A stretch of 64,000 nt of DNA. Source: Parasponia andersonii (Eukaryota; Streptophyta; Magnoliopsida; Rosales; Cannabaceae). Every line of letters starts with the position of its first letter. The stretch's first letter is position 1. The notes below the pieces were generated by a model. The model was not told the origin of the DNA. It made no database searches and saw only the letters and a program-made list of their open reading frames with translations. The stretch covers positions 380,379-444,378 of the forward strand of contig JXTB01000296.1 of the NCBI GenBank assembly GCA_002914805.1, read 5' to 3'. Made by a program: the position numbers and the translations under genes. Below, piece after piece: positions 51,982 through 61,480 of the stretch.

Positions 51982-53780
51982 TGTTGGTTAATTGACCTAA
52001 TACTGAGGAAACTCATGCATGCATGCAGATATTGAAAAACACATGATCATATCATGAATGCAGCGAAAAAGTTAGCGGATTTAGGTTTTAAAATTTTTAC
52101 ATGAAAACAGTTTTCATAACCATATAAGATACATGCATAATATACAAGATCATGTACAACATAAATCAAATCTAGATACAAAACCCTAGAGATGAGATTA
52201 GGGTTTATCTCTTGTAGCGTGTTCCTCCTCGATCTCCTTATTGATGGTGACCAAACCTCCAACCCTAGATCTTCTTATCTATGCTTTTGCTCTTGGTTGA
52301 CGAAGTGAGTGGGCACCAAGTCGAAACCTTCGTTGGAGAACGATCAAGAACGCCTTCTTGATCCTATGGAATAACGGGATGTGAGATGAGACTATGAGAT
52401 TGTAGGAAACATTTTTCTCTCTCCCTTAGCCTAGGTTGGCCGAAATCTCTCTCTCTTCCGATGCCTTATGCATGTGACTCTATATGAGTTACTGTGTAGT
52501 TTTTCCTCTCATATTTCTTATATATATGGGACCAAAAATTGCTGACCCTAGTCCAATTAGAATTGGGCTTGTTCTCCAATCTGGGCTTTGGGTGTATTTT
52601 TATAAATATGTCCAGCTCATGAAAGTTATTTATAAAAATACCAACTTCTGTGTAGAATCATTATTTTACACAGTTTCATGAAATTTATTTCACAAATACT
52701 ACCAACCAATTATTGAGCTTAATTGAGCTAGACAAGGGACCTAATGGATCCAAATAATCTAAGCTCCAATAATATGATAAATACATAATAACTCTTATTA
52801 TGGTATTTGTATAAATATTATTAGTAAAGGGGACACTCCACTAAAGGCCTAATACTGCACTCTTAGGTTAAATGTCATGCCTTTTATAGAGATTTAATCA
52901 ACTGACCTTGATTAATCGATCCATCTAGCATATTCTATACCACATATATAATCCTTTTATAATGCCGTAGTTAGATATGTGAAATTACCGTAATACCCCT
53001 CCAACTATTTACCTTTAAGTTACCATCTTTCTATCAAGGAATAATGTTGTCGATAATTTTATTCTCAGTAACCATTTAGACAAAATTATCAACCAATTCA
53101 CGAAGTGAATACTAAGATCTTAGATTTAATTATTCCATGAATCTTGAAAGAACCTAAAGTGGCATTAATGTATAGTGTCCTTAATTATTTGGTGTTCCCA
53201 TCAATTCATAAGCCATTACCTCCAATATGCCAGAGTTCACCTCTAACTTCATAGAGGTTAGTCTTTTAACAAATCAAAAGGCTATAACCCATGAAAGTAA
53301 GTCTAGTCAAACATCAATGATTAAGATTTATATGCTAAGTGCTAGTTTGTGATAATATAAGAATTGAGTTATGGCACTCCAATTCTTTATACTACCTAGT
53401 CCAGTTTAATACACATAACTTGTTTATGTTGTATTAGTGGTTCTATCAGAAGTCAAATACTTCAATGATTTGAGACACATTATTCCCATGGAGATAGACA
53501 AACACTACAACCTATAGTAAATAAAGTATTCTAGCTTTATTTATAAATTGTAAACTACTTCATTTAGACTTAGATAAAGAAACAAATCTCCCCATAATTA
53601 ACACTTAATCATGTTTGTTTCTTTATACACATATAAAGTCATGGAATCTTTTTCAGATGAATAAACTATTCAACTAAGATAGTTTAATCTAGCAAATATC
53701 ATAATTTCATATAAGAGACAGTTGTTTACACTCAAAAGGGTGAAATTGGAAATCTACTTTTTAGGGCAAAAATCCCAACA
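51982..53780 (-). repeat. 5' LTR of the minus-strand copia element
   Basis: On the coding strand it begins TGTTGGGATTTTTGCC and ends AACCAACA next to the primer site. It aligns along its full length with 44813-46614. Confidence 0.93.
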
Positions 53781-54217
53781 ATTATATATATTTTTATAAA
53801 TATATTATGTATATGTGTATATGTAGATATATTTACTAAAATCACTCTAGCCCATTCCTTAAAGAAGCCAAACTAGGTATGCAAGCCCATTACAATTTAC
53901 ACACATAAATTTCCACTTCCTAATAGCCAAGCTGACCTACAACAATTGCAACACAGATCACATTCACGAATGAGAAGAAAAAAAATCCTTCAATCTTTAG
54001 CGTTGTTAGCAGATCTCCATCTCTGCAAGATCTACACCTCTAACTATTTCAATCTTCAGCCTCGCCAAGATCTTTAATGTTCAAGTGTTACTATTCTATG
54101 ATTCAATCTTGAGCTCTAACTCCACCCATCAAATTTATTTCATATATTTTTTGGATAAGTGATTTTGCTATGTTTTATTTGTTTGTTTTCTTTTTTAATT
54201 TCATTTTAACAACTTTC

Positions 54218-54262
<45 letters not shown>

Positions 54263-55082
54263 CAGATTTTGTGGCTTTTATATTCTGTATATTTTGTTCT
54301 TTCAACTTTTGTGTATATATATATTGTCGATTTTGTTCTTTTATATATTTGTTTTCAGGGTGATGGATACGGGTATACCCATAGGTATCTGTTCCTCGTA
54401 ATAGGGATACCTGAACCCGCTCCACCAAAGTAAATGGGTAAATGGGGGTGGTTATAAATGGGGATTTTACCTGCAGCTGTGGAACTAGGATTGCCATATT
54501 CACCCTAAACCTACCCAGTAACCATCCCTATATACAACCTATTTATATACTCTTCGGCCTTAAGAATTTCATTCTCAAGCCACGAAGGATTATTGTATAT
54601 TTTCATTTACAATTCAGTAAATTTACAGATCATATCACCCTATAGCTTAAATCTTCCTAGTTTTCTACTTTTCTTCATAATTTATTAGCCATGTTTAACA
54701 AACTTACTCGTGGATGTACGAGGGGAATTACATTATGTTAACGACTCTGTGTATATGGGACATTTTAAAAGCTTTGTTGGATTTGAACTCTTTCAAATTC
54801 TTCTGTAAACAAAGTTAGGGTTTTATTAACTAATAATTAGTTGAATTCGATGTATATTTTCAAATAATTTTGTTCTATGGAACTTAGGAGAGCACTTGGA
54901 TATTTTATTTACTTTTATAAGGGTATTGTCTCCTAATTTAAAATGTCGTTTTTTAATGTTTTGTGTTTTTTTTTCAGTAAGAGTTATCAAAATGGAACTT
55001 CATCTAGTAATTTTGTAAAATAATTTTTAGGAATTCTTTACGAAATTCCCAAATTGTCACTGACCTTAATTTTGGGTCTTGA
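53781..55082. other. Intergenic region with (TA)n and a dispersed repeat
   Basis: A (TA)n microsatellite lies at about 54220-54259. The segment 54360-54540 has ggatacgggtataccc and related words that also occur at 44660-44800. Otherwise no gene. Confidence 0.5.
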
Positions 55083-55559
55083 CATGGGCAATTTCAGAAA
55101 TGATAAGGAATCAAAGAATTGTGAAAAAGCACAAGATAAGGTGTGGGAAGTCTTTAGAAGAAAACGGTCGGTTTTATAAGATTGCATCTTTCTTTTCCCT
55201 TTTTATTGCCCAGAGAAAATCGTGAGAAATGTGAGATTAATTGTTATGAGATTCCTGTGAATATTAGGATCATAGTTAATGCATGGACACTTGGGATATA
55301 TCCTAGATATTGGACTGAACCTGAGAGTTATATACCGAAAAGGTTCCTTGATAGCTTCATTGATATCAAGGGGAACAATTTTGATTTTGTCCCATTCAGT
55401 GCTGGAAAGAGAATTTGTGCAAGGTTTCCATTTGGTCTCATCAATATTGAGCATCCCCTTGCCTTTTTATTGTACCATTTTGATTGGAAACTTCCCAGTG
55501 GAACAGAAACTGGAAATTCGGACATGACTGAATCGTTTGGTGCTACACTGAAAAGATAA
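55083..55559 (+). pseudogene. Cytochrome P450 (CYP71-type) 3' fragment
   Basis: WAISEMIRNQRIVKK (about 55086) matches the end of the I-helix region of CYP71 proteins. After a frameshift, the frame to 55559 gives LLPRENREKCEINCYEIP, IIVNAWTLGIYPRYWTEPE, YIPKRFLDSFID, FDFVPFSAGKRICARF and YHFDWKLPSGTE. The expected heme loop is F-x-x-G-x-R-x-C-x-G; here the Cys is present but the loop reads FSAGKRICAR, with Arg where Gly is usual. The ExxR helix is mostly lost and there is no N-terminal part or membrane anchor. A non-functional gene fragment or last exon. Confidence 0.85.
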
Positions 55560-55739
55560 GATGTTCTACACTTGATTCCCACGAAGATTGAATACCCATT
55601 TTGCTTTGTAACTTATAGAAAAACATTTTCAAAAGTGATCTGGTGAATATTTATGTCTTTTGATCAATTAAAGGAACATGCTACACTTGAAGAAACCTCA
55701 CAGTACTTTCTCTCAAATACAATTACTACAAGAAAAATG

Positions 55740-56230
55740 GGCTATAACGATGACATCTATAGCAGTGATTAAATATCGCCGTTGTAGACTTATACGTATA
55801 GCAATGACACTAAGTTTGTCGTCTCTATTGAAGGTCAACCGTGAAAGGTTGAACAAAAAAAGCTATTGCGACGACACATATCGTCATTGTAGGGAAAAGA
55901 TTAGAGACGACATAAGATTGTCGTCGCTATATGAAAAAAATGCACCTTTATACAGTAACTTACCTGCGGGAAAATATGTGCTTTTTGGGGGATTGTGAAA
56001 ATATCAGACCCTGTAGTAGACATTTGTCGCTGTTACAGAATTTTTTTAAATTTTTTTAATTTCAAACAAGAATTAATTAATATAAAAAGTTAAAAAAATA
56101 TAACGACAACAAGTTGTCATCGCTAAAGATAAACCCGAAAATTTGGGCAGGTAATTAGTAACCGCCCAAATTTGTCCTGATAAAAAAAATAAAATTAAAA
56201 CAGTGTCATCAAGGCTATAACGATGACATT
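55740..56230. repeat. Left subterminal repeats of the CACTA element
   Basis: Short copies in both orientations of a motif like gacgacat/tcgtcgctat (for example near 55780, 55870, 55905, 56105 and 56220) match the presumed transposase-binding repeats of CACTA ends. Confidence 0.7.
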
Positions 56231-56279
56231 CTGGATTTATAGCGGCAATATTTAAAAACCCACAAATCATTATCTTTGT

Positions 56280-56424
56280 CATTTTTTTGGCGTTTCACCT
56301 ACGTATCTCTCTCTTTCTTCTCTTTCTCTCTCTCTCTAACACGCCGGCGGCCTCTCTCTTTCTCCTCATTCTCTCTCTATCTCTCTTATATTATCTCTCT
56401 AACTCTCTCTTATATTATCTCTCT

Positions 56425-56458
<34 letters not shown>

Positions 56459-56520
56459 GTAGAGCAGCGCCGTTGCCATTTCCTTTGCTGTCCACCTCTA
56501 CCGGCTCACCAGTTAGTTTT
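56280..56520 (+). repeat. CT-rich low-complexity tract inside the CACTA element
   Basis: Long runs of tctctc (densest at 56430-56455) create Ser/Leu frames. It may be the leader of the element's gene, but no promoter is clear. Confidence 0.6.
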
Positions 56521-56694
56521 TTTTTTTAATAGTTATTTAGGCTATTAAGAATATTTTTTTAAGTAATTATTTAGACTATTAAAAATAAGAATTAGATTAT
56601 ACTATTATTAGATTTATGTATTTGTTAATAATAGATTAGTTTTATATAATAGTTAAAAATAATGAGGTTAGATTATTATTAAAAGGGATATTAT

Positions 56695-57044
56695 CATTTT
56701 TATACCCTGCATTTTGATACTTTGTTCAAATTATACCTTCTATTTTGGTTATTATCAACATTGACTCTTAGATTTGAAATCTATTACAAATTTATATCCT
56801 GACACTAATTTAGAGCAGTTAATTTATTAAGTTACTGTTTAAAAAATTGAAAATAAACCATATAAAAACTGATCCGAGAATAAGTTTATTAAATCAACTT
56901 GGTAAATTAACTACTTTAAATTAGTGTCAAGGTATAAATTTGTAACAAATATGAAATCTAAAGGTCAATATTGATAATAACCAAAATAGAAGGTATAAAC
57001 TGAACAAAGTGTCAAAATACAGGGTATAAAAATGATAATTTCCC
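56695..57044. mobile_element. MULE-type MITE with long inverted repeats, nested in the CACTA element
   Basis: Two arms of about 160 bp are inverted copies: left gggatattatcatttttat, right (reverse complement) gggaaattatcatttttat, both continuing into accctg, acaccttctattttggttat-like and tagatttgaaat-like blocks. Only a short spacer (about 30-50 bp) separates them. The flanks are perfect 9-bp duplications TTATTAAAA at 56686-56694 and 57045-57053, diagnostic for Mutator-like elements. Non-coding; a transcript would fold into a long hairpin. Confidence 0.9.
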
Positions 57045-57053
57045 TTATTAAAA

Positions 57054-57889
57054 TGTGGTTATGTTTATATATTAGTTAAAAAAATAGGTTCGTTTATATT
57101 ATTTAAATTGTGTAATATGATTTTATTATATTAGATTTATGGTATGCTTAGATAATGTACGATTATTTAGGATTTGTGATATGGTGAGATTATTTTATTT
57201 TTAGGAATATTGTGAGATTTATTTGGATATATTAAATTATTTTGTTAGATTTTGTCAGTTTGTGGTTAAATTGAATATGTGAGATTAATGTTTGTGTGAA
57301 AATGATATGGAAAATTATAATTGTAAGTAATTATATTTTAGTTTACGTTGTGTATTTAAATTTGGATTTATGCTAGATTAGATTAGAAATAATAAAATTT
57401 GATTAATATGAATATTAGATTAGTGATTTAATTTAATGATCAATGAAGAAACTGAATAGAATAAATTTTATAATTTAATTAGAAATGTAATCTAATAATA
57501 AAAAAATGATAAAAAGTAATAAATGATAATAGGAATAATTAAAAAAATTAATAATTTAATTTAATAAGATATAATAATAATAATACACAAAATAAATAAA
57601 AGGTAATAATAACTATTTAGCACTTGTAGACAATAATTTATACATTTTAATTAATAATTAAATATTTAGTAAAAGTAATAAAATTAATTTATAAAGTTAG
57701 TAAAATAAGTAATTAAATAAAACTAGTAGTTAATATTTGATAATTAGGACCTGAATATAAGGTAATAATAAATAAAAAAGAAATTAAATAGTAAGATTAA
57801 TTATATAATTAAATTCAAATAACAAATTTAAAATAATTTTTTTAAAAAAGGGCATCAACTCTCTTCTAAGATTAGCAAATGATAACGAT
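57054..57889. other. AT-rich CACTA interior
   Basis: Almost only A, T and G words; no coding frame on either strand. Confidence 0.6.
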
Positions 57890-58225
57890 GATGATGATGA
57901 TAATAATAATAATAATACTAATAATACATGAAAATAAATAAGCCTAAATAATAATAATAATAATAATATAAAAAAATAAATAAATAATAATTACTATATT
58001 ATCACAATAATAATAATAATTATAATAATAATACATGAAAATAAATGAGCTTAAATAATAATAATGATAATACAAACATACATAAAATAAATAAAATGTA
58101 ATAATTACTATAATATCACAATAACAGTAATAATAGTAATAATAATAATAATAAATGAAAATAAATAAGCTTAAATAATAATAATATAAAAAATAAATAA
58201 AAAGTAATAATTACTATATTATCAC

Positions 58226-58265
<40 letters not shown>

Positions 58266-58330
58266 GAAAATAAATAAGCTTAAATAATAATAATTAATAC
58301 AAAAAAATAAATAAAAGGTAATAATTAGTT
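57890..58330. repeat. Minisatellite of about 105-120 bp units with AAT microsatellites
   Basis: The phrase gaaaataaataagcttaaataata followed by ataaataaaaggtaataattactatattatcacaata recurs four times, separated by variable (AAT)n tracts. Unit starts lie near 57929, 58038, 58158 and 58266. Confidence 0.8.
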
Positions 58331-58679
58331 CTTTAATTCACAAAACTATCCAAAATGTCCATAAAATAAGAAATTACAAAAATATCCGTATAGTTACTAA
58401 AATACCCCCTATAATTTCTCATCTACTCGAAATATCCCTACATTCAATAAAATACCCCAAAAAACTACCTAATATGATAAGTATCCTGGAGTTCACAATA
58501 AGACACGAGAATGGTCACTATATGTAAATTAATTTTGATTGTTCTTGATCATCAAAGGTCAAAGTTATACAATTGTGACGATCAAGAACATTTCAAACTA
58601 GTGATATGTGATGAGAAATGTTGTAGTTATAATGTATAGAATTGTATACATAGTGACTTTGATACATGCATGCATTATT

Positions 58680-60410
58680 TTAGTCATGGCTACTATTGAG
58701 CCCACATATTATGGAGGAGATGTAGGTAGAGACTCCCCACCAAACCTATTTAGGATTCTTACCCCATGTCAATCAGATACAAGAAATATTTTTACTTTGT
58801 CTAAGTAATAAATAAAAATATATACATTTACCGTTCATTTCATTTGATTGATTATTAATATTTTGTTCGATCATTTATAGCATCGATTGGTAAGAGAAAA
58901 TGTTCAAAAAATAAATCTTTGTACTTGTAAGAAAAGCTCGATTCCTTGGAGCCAGGTCAACGATTTTCGATCTCGTTTGATAAGACAAAAGCTACATGGA
59001 GAACTATTGAAAAGAACCAGAAGTATTTTCCCTATCTTATTAGGGTGCTTGTCAGTAAGAATATAAAATCTTTTCACAAAAATAGGCAAAGGTTCCTACT
59101 GAACAGAAGGTGAAAATAGAACTTGGTGTCCAAGTAAGAATTTTTTTAATTATTATATCCTTGTAATTTATTAAAATTATTTTTGTTAAATACTTTGTGT
59201 TTTGGTTGCAGAAATACTTCCAGTATAAAGATATTAGTAATGACGGGCTACTTTTAGCATCCCAAGGCATTGACCACACTACTCAAGATATCTATAAAAA
59301 CTAGAAGAATGAGCTTAGTGAACACTTGAAGCTCAAAGGTAGAGATGAGAACAATCTTAACCTTCCCCGTACTTGTCATTCTGTTCCTCCCGATATAACT
59401 TAGGAGGTTTAGAATAAGTACGTGGATTATTTCTACTCTAAGGAGTTCAAAGTTGGTATTTCATTTAATTACTCTTTTACTACATTAATTTTATAACTAT
59501 TACATTATTAACTGATGACTTTAAATTGACAGGCTATGTCTAAAAGGAATGCTGGTAATAGAGAATAGATGAAGTATGTCAGTAGGCAGGGGCCTAAGTC
59601 TACTGTCACCAGTACATATGATATGGTAATCTTCTTACAACTTGTTTCTTATTTTTATATTTTTTTTATTACTTTTATTTATGTACTTATATAATTCAAT
59701 GCACAGGAGAATCCTGAGACGAGAAAGATATAATCAATCACAGAGAACTATCAACAGAGATATATAGATCCTGTGACTAGCATATAGCCTTCTGAAGAGG
59801 TTGAGCAAAATTATATGAGTAACTTATAAATTATTTGTATTCATTAATTGTCTACTGATTTTATTTTTTTACTACCGTTTTCCAACTATTTTTAATATAA
59901 GATGGTTGAGATTCGCACGACTCAGTTGTAGTCTCAGGCATCTTTATCTACCTCTGGTTCTTCGACATATTCTATACTACCTTGTATTGATAAGACATTG
60001 ATTGCTGACAAGGTACTTGATATTAGGAGAGGAGTTGGTCTAAAGCTCAAAAGAGCTGCTAGTATTTCTTCTATAACAGCTTCTCCACCACAGGATCCTC
60101 CTATATCTGATATTGAGTTACGAGACTTTGTCAGCTAGACATAGAATTATTTGGTTACTAAGTAGTTTTCCTAGCACAGCGTAATGCAGAGAGGCACTAT
60201 TTTGAACTAAAAACTATGTCACATGTCTAGCGTATTAGTGAGATTGGTTTTGGGATTTCATATGTCTATTTAACCGCCTGCTACTTCTCATATTCTTCCG
60301 ATGCCCCCGCCGCTCACATTGCCTCCAAAATTTTGATTTGAACCTCCTCTCGTGACTTCTAACACTCAAGACAATGCATATCAGGATGAGAATGACTTAG
60401 ATAGCTAGCT
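58680..60410 (+). pseudogene. TNPA-like plant transposase (Ptta/En/Spm family) gene, degenerate
   Basis: Pieces in order: 58686-58806 (MATIEPTYYGGDVGRDSPP), 58880-59133 (FLGARS region, then VPTEQKVKIEL), 59212-59451 (KYFQYKDISNDGL, then LPRTCHSVPPDIT and YFYSKEFK), 59533-59625 (AMSKRNAGNRE and SRQGPKSTV) and from 59707 on (acidic, Ser/Thr-rich, Pro-rich end). Introns with GT-AG are visible at 59134-59211, 59452-59532 and 59626-59706. The order W-x-x-x-x-x-x-F-x-x-x-E-F-x-x-x-S-x-x-N-x-x-N-R matches the plant Ptta/En/Spm family. TNPA-type proteins bind the subterminal repeats and help TNP2-type transposase. Several stops (for example at 59305, 59402 and 59566) show it is inactive. Confidence 0.68.
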
Positions 60411-60629
60411 AGCTAGCTATATAGTTCAATTTTTTTTATTGAATACTTTTATTAAATTTTTATTATATATGTATTTTTGTTATGGAATTATTTTAAATTT
60501 TATTTTAATTTAAAATTTAAAATTTTATTTTATGTTTCAAATATTTTCAATTTATTTTTAGTTTTTATTTTTTTCTAATTTTATTTCTAATTTTAATAAA
60601 TTAATTATCTAAAAATTTTTAAAAAAAAC

Positions 60630-61075
60630 TATAGTGACGACATTGTCGTCGCTATTAGTCGTCACTATTAGTTGTCGCTATTTTTTAATTTATTTAGGAA
60701 AAAAAAAAAATATCTAATGGCGACGACTAATGTCGTCGCTATAAGTTTTAAATTTAATTAACGATGACATTAATCGTCGCTATAACTATATTTAAATATA
60801 TATATATATATATATAATTTTAAAAATATATCTATAGTGACGACATATGTCGTCATATGTCGTCGTTATAGTGGTAACGGCGGTCGCCATCGTCATTTTT
60901 TAGCTATCGCTCGACGACATTTTAGCGATGACATATGTTGTCGTTATAGCAGACTATTCCAACAATAAAATTTGTCGTTGATATAGAGGAGCTATACCGA
61001 CGGATCTATATTGACGACGAATTAGCGATAATAATGTCGTCACTATAGAGCTATAGTAGTGACTTTCTACTCTGT
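60630..61075. repeat. Right subterminal repeats of the CACTA element
   Basis: At least ten copies, in both orientations, of a motif like tgtcgtcgctat/atagcgacgaca, with a (TA)n tract at about 60795-60815. Confidence 0.8.
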
Positions 61076-61129
61076 AGAGCTTTTTTCCTATAGTGAATGG
61101 AGATCTAACTCTATTTGCTTAGTGCACGA

Positions 61130-61480
61130 ATAAAAGTACTGGGTTAGCTATAGGAGAGGCAGTACTAAGATTATCACATTAGATTATTGGTCTTCGAGTA
61201 GATTGAATTTTTAGTTAAGACTAAAGCCAAAGAATCTCAAGAGTTGTCTTGGCTAAGCTTTAATATTCTATGTTTGTGCTCGATCTGGAGAATGTTGTTT
61301 AAATACTATGTGACTAAGTTCTTGCCAAAATAAACACAAATTCCGGTCATAAACCTTGGATCTTCAGGATCTGTAGTCCAATCTGTGTCTGAACAACTAG
61401 TCAAGTCGAGTTTCTCAAGTCTATTCAAGGTGAGATCATAGTGTATGATTTCCTTTATAGGGAACATAGTCTTTGAAATT
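61130..61480 (-). pseudogene. Copia RNase H remnant
   Basis: The minus strand reads a degenerate D-x-D-W-x-x-D-P-x-D block (DTDWTTDPEDPR), then MTGICVYFGKNLVTW (expected S-T-S-G-Y-x-x-F-L-G-x-x-L-I-S-W). An E-A-E-Y-like region follows in another frame. This is the C-terminal copia RNase H; nothing else of the element is certain here. It lies just outside the CACTA target duplication. Confidence 0.7.

Larger units (their letters stand above)
44813..53780 (-). mobile_element. Copia LTR retrotransposon lacking RT/RNase H (minus strand)
   Basis: Two LTRs of 1802 and 1799 bp (44813-46614 and 51982-53780) flank an interior with an initiator-Met-type primer site (51968-51979), protease and integrase, and a polypurine tract (about 46615-46625). 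The flanks gttat (44808-44812) and attat (53781-53785) match at 4 of 5. The LTRs differ at a modest number of sites, a few percent by eye. Integrase ends at about 46750 and the polypurine tract starts about 120 bp later, leaving no room for RT and RNase H. No gag is visible in what can be read. The interior contains the 608-N gap. Confidence 0.9.
55724..61095 (+). mobile_element. CACTA (En/Spm) DNA transposon, non-autonomous
   Basis: The left end TACTACAAGAAAAA (first base changed from C) and the reverse complement of the right end, CACTATAGGAAAAAA, are CACTA-type termini. The flanking 3-bp target duplication is AAT at 55721-55723 and 61096-61098. Both subterminal regions (55740-56230 and 60630-61075) are crowded with direct and inverted copies of a gtcgtcgctat-like motif. 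The interior has a TNPA-like gene (58680-60410), a nested MULE MITE (56695-57044) and a minisatellite; no TNP2 transposase was found. Confidence 0.9.

Noticed and set aside
54170-54503. Tyr/Ile-rich frames over the (TA)n microsatellite
   Set aside because: Translation of a dinucleotide repeat, not a gene.
44660-54540. gtatacccatcccc-like sequences on both sides of the copia element, possible shared insertion site
   Set aside because: The right copy starts about 580 bp from the LTR, not at it, so the copia element did not simply split one copy.
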